This document shows positions 33,279 to 42,788 of a DNA stretch of 54,580 bases, piece after piece (position 1 is the first letter of the stretch; every line of letters begins with the position of its first letter). The DNA is from Xenophilus sp. L33 (lineage in GTDB: Bacteria; Pseudomonadota; Gammaproteobacteria; Burkholderiales; Burkholderiaceae_C): positions 272,046-326,625 of the forward strand of contig NZ_LMUW01000207.1 in assembly GCF_009765735.1 (NCBI RefSeq), given 5' to 3'. The position numbers and the translations under genes are program-made. The notes under the pieces are model-generated. The model was not told where the DNA came from. It ran no database searches and worked only from the letters and a program-made list of their open reading frames with translations.

Positions 33279-34094
33279 ATGCACATCGGAGCCACCCTTG
33301 CCCGCCTCGAAATCTTCACCGCCGATCCGCCGGCGCTCGCTCACTTCCATGCTGCGGCGCTCGCCCTGAAGCCCACGTGCGAGGGTGACGCGATCCGTTG
33401 CCAGGCGCTCGGCCGCGAACTGGTGCTGCGGCCAGGGGATCCTGGCCAGCTGCACCGTGCGGTCTTCCGCTTCGCAAGCTCGTCGGACTTCTACGCGCAC
33501 CGTTCGGCGCTGATCGCGCGCGGCGTGGAACTCGTCGAGCAAAGCGACGGAACCTTCACGACGATCGATCCGGAAGGCCGACGCATCGGCTTCCTGGCGC
33601 CCTCCCGAGCACTTGCGGAAGATCGCGGCGACGCCCGTGAAGCCCGGCTGCAGCACTTCGGCGTGCGCTCACCGGCACCGGCCGCGCTGCTCGACTTCTA
33701 TGTCCGTCTACTCGGCTTCGTGCTGTCCGACCAGGTGCTGGACGAGAAGGGCGAACTGACCGCAGCCTTCCTGCGCACCGATGCCGAACACCATTCGATG
33801 GCCATCTTCAGGGCCTCCGCGGTGCGCTTCGATCACTTCTCCTGCGAAGCACCCAATTGGAACGCTCTTCGCGATTGGGCCGACCACATGGCCGCGGCCG
33901 GCATTGATCTGGCATGGGGCATCGGCCGTCACGGCCCGGGCAACGACAACTTCCTCATGGTCCGTGACTTCGAGGGTAACCTGGCCGAAATCTCCTGCGA
34001 TCTCGAGGTTTGCGCCGCCGATCGGCCGACGGGCCTCTGGCCCCATCGGCCGCAGACCCTCAACCGATGGGGCGTGGCCCTGATGCGCAGCTGA
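33279..34094 (+). CDS. Extradiol ring-cleavage dioxygenase (VOC, type I)
   Basis: A 271-residue two-domain VOC protein. The metal ligands of type I extradiol dioxygenases are His126 (LQHFGVR), His186 (RFDHFSCE) and Glu237 (NLAEIS) in the second domain. HHSMAIF and GRHGPGNDNFLM match the active-site pocket. The first domain has lost the ligands, as is normal. It opens the ring of a catechol-like product with O2 and Fe(II). The downstream hydroxylase and FAH-family gene complete a short meta-cleavage pathway. Confidence 0.9.
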   Translation: MHIGATLARLEIFTADPPALAHFHAAALALKPTCEGDAIRCQALGRELVLRPGDPGQLHRAVFRFASSSDFYAHRSALIARGVELVEQSDGTFTTIDPEGRRIGFLAPSRALAEDRGDAREARLQHFGVRSPAPAALLDFYVRLLGFVLSDQVLDEKGELTAAFLRTDAEHHSMAIFRASAVRFDHFSCEAPNWNALRDWADHMAAAGIDLAWGIGRHGPGNDNFLMVRDFEGNLAEISCDLEVCAADRPTGLWPHRPQTLNRWGVALMRS

Positions 34095-34101
34095 GCGCGC
34101 C

Positions 34102-35679
34102 ATGGCGAAGAACGAGAACTTCGACGTGATCGTGGTCGGTGCCGGCCCGGTCGGGCTTACGCTGGCCAACCTGCTCGGGCGCCATGGCGTGCGAACGCTG
34201 GTACTGGAGCGCAACGCGGCGCTGGAGACCGAGCCGCGTGCCGTCACGCTGGACGACGAGAGCCTGCGCACGCTGCAGGCGGCCGGCCTGGTCGACGAGG
34301 TGCTGCGCGACGTGGTCCAGGGCTACGGCGTGCAATACATCGACTGGCGAGGCCGTCCCTTGGCCGAGATCCAGCCGACGCGCCAGGAATACGGCTATGC
34401 CAAGCGCAATGCCTTTCGACAGCCGACGCTGGTGGCCACCTTGCACGCGGGTCTCGCGCACTTCGATGCGGTCGAGGTCCGCTTCGGCCATGAACTTGTC
34501 GCGCTGGCGCAGGATGGGACGGCGGTGCAGTGCACCGCCAAGTCGGCCGACGGTGAATGCATCGTGAGCGCGTCGTGGCTGGTCGCCTGCGACGGCGGCC
34601 GCAGCACGGTGCGCTCGTTCTGCGGCATCGCGCTCGATGGTGCCACCTACCCTGAACGCTGGCTGATCGTCGATCTCGCCGAGCGGACCCTGCCTCTGCG
34701 CCACACCCGCACTTATTGCGATCCGCGCCGCCCCGCGATCCGGCTGCCCGGGCCGAATGGCAGCCTGCGCTATGAATTCATGCTACGCCCGGGCGACCGT
34801 GACGACGACGTCCTTCAGGAACGCAGCTTCCGCACCTGGATCGCCGACCGCGTGCCCGAGGACGCAAGCCTGCCACTCGTGCGCAAGGCGATCTACGGCT
34901 TCCATGCGCGACTAGCGACCCGCTGGCAAGACGGGCGCGTGCTGTTGGCTGGCGACGCGGCGCACCTGAGCCCGCCTTTCGCCGGACAAGGCTTGAACAG
35001 TGGCCTGCGCGACGCCGCCAACCTGGCCTGGAAGCTGGCCGCTGTGAGCCGCTGGGGCGCTCCGGTGTCCTTGCTCGACAGCTATGAGGAGGAGCGCCGC
35101 CCTCATGCGGCTGCGCTAATCCGCATGGCGCTGCGCATCGGGGCCTTCATGCAGCCGCGGTCGATCGCCGGAGCGGCGCTCGCGCAAAGCGCGCTGCGCT
35201 TGGCTTGCCTACTCCCGGCCTGCCGTGACTACGTGCTTCAGCTGCGCTTCAAGCCACCGCCGAGGCTCACGTCCGGTTTCTTCGAGCAGTCGAAGAGCCA
35301 CGCCCATTCGGAGCTGCTGCCGCAGCCGCTGATGGAAAGGCGCGACGGCAGTGTGCTGCGGCTGGATGCACTATTGGGCGACGGCTTCTCGGTGATCGGC
35401 CATGACACGCCCGCGTTCCGCGCGCATGCGCAAGGGCTACTTCCGCCCGGCATGCCCGGCGTCGCGCTGGCGCTGGTGAAGCGCGACGACGATTTCATGA
35501 GGGGACACACCGGAATTGAGACCGTTCGCGACATGAGCGGCGTGATCGCCGCGCTCCTTGATAGCTACCGGGCAGCCGCGATCGTGCTGCGCCCGGACCG
35601 GTACGGCTATCGCTTGGTCGACGCGGCGCAGCTCTCGGAATCCCCCCAAAGGAATATGCATGAAGCTCATCAGTTATGA
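34102..35679 (+). CDS. FAD-dependent aromatic-ring monooxygenase (MhpA-like)
   Basis: A 525-residue class A flavin monooxygenase of the MhpA/phenol hydroxylase type. FAD motif GAGPVG at 13-18, the NAD(P)H/FAD DG motif at 164-165 (CDGGRSTVRS) and the second FAD motif GDAAHLSPPF at 284-293. It hydroxylates the aromatic substrate to a catechol-type product. The start is 7 bases after the dioxygenase stop. The C-terminal thioredoxin-like domain is present (LLPPGMPGVALALVKRDD). Confidence 0.92.
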   Translation: MAKNENFDVIVVGAGPVGLTLANLLGRHGVRTLVLERNAALETEPRAVTLDDESLRTLQAAGLVDEVLRDVVQGYGVQYIDWRGRPLAEIQPTRQEYGYAKRNAFRQPTLVATLHAGLAHFDAVEVRFGHELVALAQDGTAVQCTAKSADGECIVSASWLVACDGGRSTVRSFCGIALDGATYPERWLIVDLAERTLPLRHTRTYCDPRRPAIRLPGPNGSLRYEFMLRPGDRDDDVLQERSFRTWIADRVPEDASLPLVRKAIYGFHARLATRWQDGRVLLAGDAAHLSPPFAGQGLNSGLRDAANLAWKLAAVSRWGAPVSLLDSYEEERRPHAAALIRMALRIGAFMQPRSIAGAALAQSALRLACLLPACRDYVLQLRFKPPPRLTSGFFEQSKSHAHSELLPQPLMERRDGSVLRLDALLGDGFSVIGHDTPAFRAHAQGLLPPGMPGVALALVKRDDDFMRGHTGIETVRDMSGVIAALLDSYRAAAIVLRPDRYGYRLVDAAQLSESPQRNMHEAHQL

Positions 35680-36511
35680 AGTCGACGGTCGCGCCACTTA
35701 CGGCCTCCTGGTCGATGACCGCATCGTCGATCTCGGCCGGCGCCTAGGCCATCGGGCGCCGACGTTGAAGGCCTTGATTGCGACCGGCGAAATGCACGCC
35801 CTGGCCGTGGCGCATCTCGGCGACGCGGCCGATCACCGACTGGCGGACGTGCGCCTGCTACCGGTCATCCCGCAACCCGCGACGATCGCTTGCGTCGGCC
35901 ACAACTACGAGGCGCACCGGGTCGAGACCCAGCGGGATCCGACCGCGCAGCCCTCGATCTTCTTTCGACATCCGGAGTCGCTGCAGGGCGACGGCGCACC
36001 GCTCGTGCGGCCGCGCGAGTCGGAGCAGCTCGACTACGAAGGCGAATTGGCAGTGGTGATCGGCACGCCGGGCCGCCGGATCGCCGAGGCCGACGCGTGG
36101 AAGCACGTGGCCGGCCTGTCCTGTCTCAACGACGGCAGCGTCCGCGACTTCCAGCATCACACGCGGCAGTTCGGGCCCGGCATGAATTTCGCGCACACCG
36201 CGGGTTTCGGCCCGGCATTGGTGACGCTCGACGAACTGCCACCCGACCAAATTTTCGAACTTCGCACCCGGGTCAACGGACAACTGGTACAGCAGGCCCG
36301 GACCGATCAGCTCACCTTCCCCATTCCGGCGCTGATCGCTTATGTGTCCACCTTCATGACCCTGCAGTCCGGCGACGTGATCGCCACCGGCACGCCCGGC
36401 GGCGTCGGCGCCAGGCGCAACCCGCCTTGCTGGCTGCAGCCGGGCGACGAGATCGAGGTGGAGATTTCGTCCGTCGGTTTGCTCTGCAACAGCGTGGTGC
36501 AGGAGCTCTGA
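35660..36511 (+). CDS. Fumarylacetoacetate hydrolase-family protein
   Basis: A 283-residue FAH-family enzyme; AAAGGA lies 6 bases before the ATG at 35660, which lies inside the 3' end of the monooxygenase gene (20-base overlap). Metal ligands Glu127 and Glu129 (YEGELAVVIG) and Asp158 (NDGSVRDFQ) are present, as is GTPGGVG near the C-terminus. FAH proteins hydrolyse or decarboxylate the ring-cleavage product. The operon order dioxygenase-monooxygenase-FAH indicates a complete hydroxylate, open and hydrolyse sequence. Confidence 0.92.
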   Translation: MKLISYEVDGRATYGLLVDDRIVDLGRRLGHRAPTLKALIATGEMHALAVAHLGDAADHRLADVRLLPVIPQPATIACVGHNYEAHRVETQRDPTAQPSIFFRHPESLQGDGAPLVRPRESEQLDYEGELAVVIGTPGRRIAEADAWKHVAGLSCLNDGSVRDFQHHTRQFGPGMNFAHTAGFGPALVTLDELPPDQIFELRTRVNGQLVQQARTDQLTFPIPALIAYVSTFMTLQSGDVIATGTPGGVGARRNPPCWLQPGDEIEVEISSVGLLCNSVVQEL

Positions 36512-36582
36512 GTCGGATCGCATTGCACGACCGAGCCAGGACCGAACAAATCAATTCTCGGTCCATGCCTTAGCATTCCTCG

Positions 36583-37272
36583 ATGATCAGTCAAGTCGAA
36601 TTGGTTTTGAGGCTCCTTCTCGCGGCGGCGCTCGGAAGCGTCATCGGATTCGAACGGGAACGACTGGCCTGGGCCGCGGGCCTGCGAACGCACATGCTGG
36701 TGTGCGTGGGCTCCACGCTGGTGATGATCGTCTCGGCCTACGGCTTCCAGGAGGTACTCGGCTCGGACCATGTGGTGCTGGACCCCTCGCGCGTTGCGGC
36801 CCAGGTGGTGTCGGGCATCGGCTTCCTGGGTGCCGGCACCATCCTGCTGCGCGGCGAGGTCATTCGCGGACTCACCACGGCAGCCAGCCTCTGGTCCGTG
36901 GCGGCCATCGGGCTGGCCATCGGAGGCGGTCTGTACACGCCGGCGATCGCCGCCACCATCATCATCCTCGTCATCCTGGCCGGGCTGAAGCCGTTCGAGG
37001 ACAAATACTTCGCGGCTCGGCGAGGCCGCATCTTCCGCCTGACCGCCGCGCGCGGCAGCATGACCATGATCCAGTTGAACAATGCCCTCGGGCCGCGCAG
37101 CCGCCTGGTCCGGCAGTTCATCGTGCAGGCGCACCCGGACCTGCCGGACCAGGAGGAGATCAGCATCGCTTTCACAAGGCTGTCCCTGTCCGATGTGCAG
37201 TCGGTGCGAGAGAAGCTGCGAGCCGTGCAGGGCGTGATCGATGTCACCGATGCCGACGCGACGATGCAGTGA
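36583..37272 (+). CDS. MgtC/SapB-family membrane protein
   Basis: A 229-residue MgtC/SapB protein: four or five membrane helices in the first 140 residues (VELVLRLLLAAALGSVIGFE, AAGLRTHMLVCVGSTLVMIV, and SGIGFLGAGTILL), with the conserved GFERE and GLTTAASLW motifs. A cytoplasmic ACT-like domain of about 80 residues follows. Members affect magnesium homeostasis and virulence or stress survival, possibly through ATP synthase or transporters. It is transcribed alone. Confidence 0.92.
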   Translation: MISQVELVLRLLLAAALGSVIGFERERLAWAAGLRTHMLVCVGSTLVMIVSAYGFQEVLGSDHVVLDPSRVAAQVVSGIGFLGAGTILLRGEVIRGLTTAASLWSVAAIGLAIGGGLYTPAIAATIIILVILAGLKPFEDKYFAARRGRIFRLTAARGSMTMIQLNNALGPRSRLVRQFIVQAHPDLPDQEEISIAFTRLSLSDVQSVREKLRAVQGVIDVTDADATMQ

Positions 37273-37583
37273 CGCTGGCCTGGTCGACTACGACAACGAA
37301 GCTCGATGGACTTGGCGCGACAAGTCGAAGAGTTTGTCCATGACAACGACATGAACCCCATCAGGCATGCCACGCTTCTGACGCTGTCAACCTGGCCATT
37401 CCATTGCCCATGGCGTCTCCGAGCGGACCCTGCGGCGTACGCTCATCGATACGCGCTTTTCTTCGTAGGCGGCGATTCGCGCGTTTCCTAGGATCCTGGC
37501 TTCGCCATTCCTCCCTGCTCCGCACGGAGCGCGCCGCCATGCGGCTGGCACCGCCCGGCTCGCCGCGGCCGTCCGGATCGGTG

Positions 37584-37667
37584 CTACGCCATCGGATCCA
37601 CGCCCGGCAGCCGCCAGGCGCCGGGGTGGTAGCCGATGGAAAACAGGAAGATACCGAAGTGGAGCTG
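37584..37667 (-). pseudogene. Possible N-terminal relic of an LLM-class flavin oxidoreductase
   Basis: The minus strand reads QLHFGIFLFSIGYHPGAWRL followed by PGVDPMA and a stop. The pattern xHFGxFLxxxGxHxxAWR is that of the first strand of luciferase-like (NtaA/SnaA) monooxygenases. There is no start codon and nothing after the stop belongs to the family, so this is a fragment of about 27 codons. Confidence 0.35.
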
Positions 37668-37962
37668 GACGCGGCGACAGCGGCGCCGCGGCGGTCGGAT
37701 GGCTCATCGTGGACTGTCAGGCCGCCGGCAGGCCTGGGCCCCAACTGGCGACCGCTCGCCGAAGCCACTGCGATCAGCGTACGAACAGGCCGTCCAATTC
37801 GCGCGCACTAGCAAGAACGACCGCGCGGGCCCAGCGTATGGTTCTGCGGCAACCGGTCCGCGGAGAAACAGGCGCGAACCTTTCGACAGACAGCTTGCCG
37901 CTCTGGACGCCCTCAGAAAAAGCCAGTGAAATCAACAGCTTAGCCCTAACGAATCCGACGAA

Positions 37963-38006
37963 CTTTATTCTGAATTAAAAATGCGGTTTGTTAGCGGAGA
38001 ATAAAG
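37963..38006. repeat. AT-rich 9-base inverted repeat
   Basis: CTTTATTCT (37963-37971) and AGAATAAAG (37998-38006) are complementary, 26 bases apart, in an unusually AT-rich patch. It could be a weak terminator stem or a scar of an inserted element. Confidence 0.45.
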
Positions 38007-38216
38007 ACTGCTTCGGTAAATAAAGCTCGTCGCGTGCAAACTTCGCCCCGCAGCACAAACACATGTGTGTCGCGTACGCTAAGGCGTAAGAGGCCATTGT
38101 TTTTAAAAAATTTCCAAGGCGACTCGGCCCTGCGGATCGCTGCATAACCCAGTCCTAGAATTCCGCCGCACCCCCGGCGGGTCAAATTTCTGCCGGCGCC
38201 AACAGGCTTGATGCGC

Positions 38217-39257
38217 TCACGCCAGCAACTGCAACAACACCTCGGCGGCGCGGAGACATTGCGCGCGATTGACGTCCAAATGCGTGAGCAGGCGCAGCTT
38301 GCGGGGACCGAGAGCGTTGATGAGCACCGATTGCGCGCGTGCGCCGATGACGAGTTCCATCGCAGAAACATCTGTGTCCTGCAGCTCAAACACGACGATG
38401 TTGGTGGGCGATGGCGCCAATCGAATGGAAGGGCAAGTCGAGAGTTTCGAGGCAATCAACTGCGCATGCTCGTGGTCCACCGCGAGACGCTCGTAATGGT
38501 GTGACAGGCCATAGTCGCACGCAGCGGCTAGCATACCCACTTGGCGCATCGCTCCACCCAGCATGCGGCGATGTCGCACAGCCTGTTCGATCAGCACTCG
38601 TGGCCCCGTCAGCACTGAGCCGGCCGGCGCTCCCAAGCCTTTGGAGAAGGCGACAGCCACCATATCAAAAGGCGCAGCGATGCGCGCGGGGGACGAGCCG
38701 CTGGCCACCGCCGCATTCCAAAGCCGAGCGCCGTCAAGGTAGTAGGCAAGAGACAGCGCCCTGGCCGTTTCGCCAATGGCATCCAGTTCTGCTTGCTCCC
38801 AAACCGTACCGCCATGCCGGTTATGGGTGTTCTCTACTTGGACCAGCGTGGTACCTGGTATCGGCAAGACAGGCGAATTGGCGGGCTTCACATGCTCGCG
38901 AACGTCGGCCGCAGTGAATACCCCATCTGAGCCGATTTCCGTGAACTGAACACCAGCGTTGGCGGCCGATCCACCGGCCTCGTGCCACACGGAATGGGCT
39001 TCGGTTCCCACCAACACGTCGTCTCCTGGATGGGTCAACACGCGCAACGCGACTTGGTTAGCCATGGTGCCGGAAGGCAACCACAGCGCCGCTTCTTTAC
39101 CCAACAGTTCGGCAACCCGCGCTTCCAATGCATTCAGGCTGGGATCGTCGCCGTATTGCATGTCGCCCACAGGGGCCTTTGCCATGACTGCGCGCATGGC
39201 CTCCGTGGGGCGAGTGACGGTGTCGCTGCGAAGATCGATCAGGCTATCGGAACTCAT
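38217..39257 (-). CDS. ltaE: Low-specificity L-threonine aldolase
   Basis: A 346-residue PLP enzyme that splits L-threonine or L-allo-threonine into glycine and acetaldehyde. LRSDTVTRPTEAMRAVM at the N-terminus, Asp175 and Arg178 (YLDGARLW), and the Schiff-base Lys206 in FSKGLGAP are all present. It follows the LivJ-type receptor gene by 11 bases, so uptake and cleavage of a hydroxy amino acid are likely linked. Confidence 0.93.
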   Translation of the reverse strand: MSSDSLIDLRSDTVTRPTEAMRAVMAKAPVGDMQYGDDPSLNALEARVAELLGKEAALWLPSGTMANQVALRVLTHPGDDVLVGTEAHSVWHEAGGSAANAGVQFTEIGSDGVFTAADVREHVKPANSPVLPIPGTTLVQVENTHNRHGGTVWEQAELDAIGETARALSLAYYLDGARLWNAAVASGSSPARIAAPFDMVAVAFSKGLGAPAGSVLTGPRVLIEQAVRHRRMLGGAMRQVGMLAAACDYGLSHHYERLAVDHEHAQLIASKLSTCPSIRLAPSPTNIVVFELQDTDVSAMELVIGARAQSVLINALGPRKLRLLTHLDVNRAQCLRAAEVLLQLLA

Positions 39258-39268
39258 GGTGTTGGCCT

Positions 39269-40456
39269 TCAGCGAATAACCGCCAAGGTCAGGCGCTGGT
39301 TGTTTTTGTAGGTGTACAAGGTGACCGCAGCATTCTTCATATCGCCTTTGGCATCGAAAGAAAGTTGACCTGTGACACCTTTGAGATCGGTCGCGGCCAA
39401 TGCTGGTAAATACTTGGCAGGGTCGCTGGATTGCGCCTTCACCATCGCAGCCACCATGATCTGCACTGCGTCGTACACGTAGGGCGCATACACCTGCATG
39501 TCCATGTTGTACTTCGCTTTGTACTTAGCCTTGAAATTATCTAGCGCCTTTTGACCCTCCTTGTCGTCGACACCACCTGCGAGCGCGCATATCACTTGGT
39601 CGTCGTTGATAACGCCACCGGTCAGCTTGATCAACTCATCGCTGCAAATCCCATCGCCCCCCATGTATTTGATCTTCATGCCTAGCACCTGCATCTGACG
39701 CAGCATTGGGCCCGCACTTGCATCAAAGCCACCGAAGAAAATAAGATCGGGGTTTTTGCTTTTAATGGATGTCAGCACTGCAGTGAAATCCACCGCCTTA
39801 TCGGTCGTGTATTCCGTGGCCACGATATTGCCGCCCGCCGCTTTGACCGCTTTGGCAAACTCGTCCGCTACGCCCTGCCCATAAGCAGTGCGGTCGTCAA
39901 TGACGGCAATGGCTTTGCTCTTGAGCGTGTTGACGCTGTAATGACCCAAAGCCCCACCTAACTGAACATCATCGGCAACCATGCGAAAAACCGTGTTGAA
40001 GCCTTGGCGTGTAAGCTTGGGATTGGTCGCCGTGGGGGCTATCTGAGGAATACCCGCGTCGAAATAGATTTTGGATGCAGGAATTGTGGCGCCAGAATTC
40101 ATATGGCCGACAACACCATTTACTTTCGCGTCGACCAGATATTGCGCTACTGCGGTAGCCTGTTTGGGGTCGCCGGCATCGTCTTCGGTCACCAACTCAA
40201 GCTTTACCTTCATTCCGCCTATCGTGACTCCCTGTGCGTTGAGTTCATCAATCGCCATGCGGGCACCGTTTTCGTCGTCCTTGCCCAAGTGTGCAACCGG
40301 GCCGCTTATGGGCGCGACGTGCGCAATCCTGACCACGGTTTGGGCAGCCGCAGGGCCAGGGGCGATCAGCGTCCAGACCATTACAGCAACGCTAGCAAGC
40401 CTCCCTGTGCGCGCTGTCAAATTAAAGTTGCGATGTAAATTGAAAAGTTGATGCAT
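39269..40456 (-). CDS. LivJ-type branched-chain amino-acid receptor
   Basis: A periplasmic-binding protein of the type I (LivJ/leucine-isoleucine-valine) class, about 395 residues from the ATG complementary to 40454-40456. The upstream ATG at 40495 is an alternative, neither has a strong ribosome binding site. The signal peptide ends at AAAQT. Landmarks are GKDDENGARMAIDELNAQG, AQYLVDAKVNGVVGHMNSG and YGQGVADEFAK. Its GC content is lower than that of its neighbours. No matching permease or ATPase is adjacent, so it must use a transporter elsewhere. It is followed by the threonine aldolase gene. Confidence 0.9.
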   Translation of the reverse strand: MHQLFNLHRNFNLTARTGRLASVAVMVWTLIAPGPAAAQTVVRIAHVAPISGPVAHLGKDDENGARMAIDELNAQGVTIGGMKVKLELVTEDDAGDPKQATAVAQYLVDAKVNGVVGHMNSGATIPASKIYFDAGIPQIAPTATNPKLTRQGFNTVFRMVADDVQLGGALGHYSVNTLKSKAIAVIDDRTAYGQGVADEFAKAVKAAGGNIVATEYTTDKAVDFTAVLTSIKSKNPDLIFFGGFDASAGPMLRQMQVLGMKIKYMGGDGICSDELIKLTGGVINDDQVICALAGGVDDKEGQKALDNFKAKYKAKYNMDMQVYAPYVYDAVQIMVAAMVKAQSSDPAKYLPALAATDLKGVTGQLSFDAKGDMKNAAVTLYTYKNNQRLTLAVIR

Positions 40457-40593
40457 AGATATTCTTTGATATGTTAAAAGTGGGATGCTAATCATTAATT
40501 TGATTGAAATGGATGCCGGCTGGCATGAGGACTCTGATTTTTCCTGGATTCGCGAGCATCAGCATCGACGCCCGTTGAATTTCGGCAGCTGAC

Positions 40594-41679
40594 TCAGTCC
40601 GGCTTCAGGCCGGCGATCGCCTGCAGGATGGCGAGCCGGCTTTGCCCCAGCACCATGCCCTTCCAGGCATCCTGATCGAAATAGAAGGCGTTGCGCACTT
40701 GAAGCCGGATCAGATCCGCAAGGTCGGTGCTGGCGTCGGGATGAGCACGCAGCCACGCTTCGCCGCGCAAGGCATCGATCATGGTCTCGAAGGGCACCGT
40801 GCCGAACTCGAGCGCCATCAGCGTGTGCCGGGCATCGGGACAGACCGCTTGGGCATTCGATGTGAGATGTCCCGTGATGTCGGCCGATGCCGAGGTACCG
40901 GCGAAGGGCACGGCGACGTCGAGTCCCCACCATCGCCGGGCCCGCGCGATCTCTTCCGGGTCGCGGCGTCCGGCGAATATCTTCTCGCCGTGTCCGGCGG
41001 GTCCCAGGCCCGTGTGGACGTCGATCCACCCGATGTCGGCGAAGCCGGCGCCATGGGAGCGCAATGCATGCTCCAGCGTGCGCCGCGACCAAGTGGCCCT
41101 GTCGCCGCCGAAGAAGAGGCCGCCCGGGTGCGTGTATTGCCCTCTGGACACTGCATCTCGAAAAGCAATGGGTCCGCGTTGTTCGACATAAGCCGCGATA
41201 GCCTTGCGGTTCTCCGCGTTAGGTGGCCAGACCGCTGGCAGCAGCAGCGGATGCAATTCGGCGTAGCCCGGGTTCTCCGGCAGCGGGCCTGGGAACGGCT
41301 GGGCGTTCCGGTTGAGGTCGACGTTCTCTTCATTGGTGCGGCTGCACCATGAGAATCCGTAAGGGTTGATCGCATGGATCAGCAGCAAAGCGACCCCGGC
41401 ATCGCGGGCACGCTTTAGCAGGTCTTCATCGTCCAGCAGCGCGAGCTGGCAGGCCGACCCGCAGAAGCCCTCCACGCCGTGCATGGCGGAGCTGATGATC
41501 AGCAGGCCTTTCGCATCCGGCGCGCGAACGAGCGCGATGTCCGTCGACAGCTCCTCCCCGAGCACTCCGGTCCGATCGAGCTTGTGAGATTCCAGATGGG
41601 CCTCGCGCCGGCGAGCAGCCGCCAAGAAGCGCTCTCGTGCCTGTGCATAGTTCTGCGAAAAGCAGCTGTCGAGAGTCAT
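40594..41679 (-). CDS. DUF2817 putative zinc carboxypeptidase
   Basis: A 361-residue DUF2817 protein, related to M14 metallocarboxypeptidases. Zinc ligands are suggested by SAMHGVEGFCGS (HxxE, residues about 66-70) and WIDVHTGLGPAGHGE (the third His). A catalytic Glu may be that in MALEFGTVP. The product has no signal peptide. It overlaps the Bug receptor stop by 4 bases, so the two are translationally coupled; the receptor may import a peptide-like substrate. Confidence 0.85.
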   Translation of the reverse strand: MTLDSCFSQNYAQARERFLAAARRREAHLESHKLDRTGVLGEELSTDIALVRAPDAKGLLIISSAMHGVEGFCGSACQLALLDDEDLLKRARDAGVALLLIHAINPYGFSWCSRTNEENVDLNRNAQPFPGPLPENPGYAELHPLLLPAVWPPNAENRKAIAAYVEQRGPIAFRDAVSRGQYTHPGGLFFGGDRATWSRRTLEHALRSHGAGFADIGWIDVHTGLGPAGHGEKIFAGRRDPEEIARARRWWGLDVAVPFAGTSASADITGHLTSNAQAVCPDARHTLMALEFGTVPFETMIDALRGEAWLRAHPDASTDLADLIRLQVRNAFYFDQDAWKGMVLGQSRLAILQAIAGLKPD

Positions 41680-42668
41680 TGCGCCTCGAGCTTGATTGAC
41701 TTGGCGATCGCACCGTAACGGGCCACCTCGGTCTCATAGGCCTTGGAAGCCTCCGCGAGCGACATCGGCGGCGAGAGCACCAGGCCCTGGTCCTGGAGCT
41801 GCTTGCGCACCGTCGGATCGGCCAGCGTCTTGACCAGCTCGGCGCGCAGCCGCTCCACCACGTCTTCCGGCGTGTCCTTACGGACGAAAATTCCATTCCA
41901 GAGCGTGAAGCTGAAGTCCTTGAGCAGCTTGCCGTCGTTCACGCTCGGGTACTTCTTCAAGAGCGGCGATTCGGTCTTGCCGGCCGGCGCCAGCGTGCCG
42001 ATGATCTTGATGCGTCCGGAATCGACCATGCCGAGGATCTGCTGCTGCAACGGCGCGAAGGTGAAATCGATCTCGCCGGCTGCCAGGTCCTGGATCAGCG
42101 GCACGCCGCCCTTGTAGGGGACGTGCATCATCTTCGCGCCCGAGAGCAGCGACAGGTCTTCGCCCAGCACGTGATAGAGCGAGCCGTAACCGACGCTGCC
42201 GAAGGTCAGGGGCTTGGAGCCGGCCGACTTGCGCGCCAGCGCGATCAGTTCGTCGATGTTGTCAGCCGGCAGTTCCTTGCGCGCGATCACCACCATCGGC
42301 GCCACGCCCACCATCTGGACCAGGCGGAACTCGTCGCTCTTGTACCTGACCGCGGAGTTGGCGAGCTGAACCAGGATGGTCTCGTTGGGCGAACCCTGGA
42401 ACAGGTAGTAGCCGTCGGCCGGCATGTTGAGCACCTTCTGCGCGCCGATCGCGCCACCGGCGCCGCCGAAGTTGAGCACCAGCACCGGCTGTCCCAGCTG
42501 CGTGGCCATGGGGCCGTTGATGACGTGAGCAATGATGTCCGACAGCCCGCCCGCGGTGTACGGCACGACCAGGTTCACCGGTTTGTCCGGGAAAGCATCC
42601 CCGGCCCAGGCGAAGGCCGTTGCAGAAAGCGCGACCACGAAGACTGCAAGCTTCTTGAACGGAGTCAT
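41676..42668 (-). CDS. Bug-type tripartite tricarboxylate receptor (TctC family)
   Basis: A 330-residue periplasmic receptor. The Sec signal (MTPFKKLAVFVVALSATAFA) precedes FPDKPVNLVVPYTAGG, the Bug hallmark, then LTFGSVGYGSLYHVLGEDLS, MHVPYKGGVPLIQDLAAGEI, and the C-terminal VRKQLQDQGLVLSPP. Bug proteins bind small carboxylates, amides or amino acids. It forms a coupled pair with the DUF2817 gene and is divergent from a LysR gene. Confidence 0.93.
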   Translation of the reverse strand: MTPFKKLAVFVVALSATAFAWAGDAFPDKPVNLVVPYTAGGLSDIIAHVINGPMATQLGQPVLVLNFGGAGGAIGAQKVLNMPADGYYLFQGSPNETILVQLANSAVRYKSDEFRLVQMVGVAPMVVIARKELPADNIDELIALARKSAGSKPLTFGSVGYGSLYHVLGEDLSLLSGAKMMHVPYKGGVPLIQDLAAGEIDFTFAPLQQQILGMVDSGRIKIIGTLAPAGKTESPLLKKYPSVNDGKLLKDFSFTLWNGIFVRKDTPEDVVERLRAELVKTLADPTVRKQLQDQGLVLSPPMSLAEASKAYETEVARYGAIAKSIKLEAQ

Positions 42669-42788
42669 GTTGTTTGTCGATGAGGGAGATGGGTGGAACC
42701 TCCGGATGCTATGAAAGTCCCCCTATCAGGAAAAGACAATTTATTTGTAGCCGTGATCAGCTTTTGTTGTCACCATGCAGGGCATCGA

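Larger units (their letters stand above)
37273..38216. other. Stretch without an intact gene
   Basis: More than 900 bases between MgtC and the threonine aldolase. Open frames here are arginine- and serine-rich shadows. It contains a short relic at 37584-37667, an inverted repeat at 37963-38006, and AT-rich patches around 37940-38010 and 38095-38115. The change in composition suggests an old insertion or recombination point. Confidence 0.5.

Noticed and set aside
42669..42788. ACAATTTATTTGT as a LysR box between Bug and LysR genes
   Set aside because: Only four-base arms with no further symmetry; not distinguishable from chance in this AT-richer gap.
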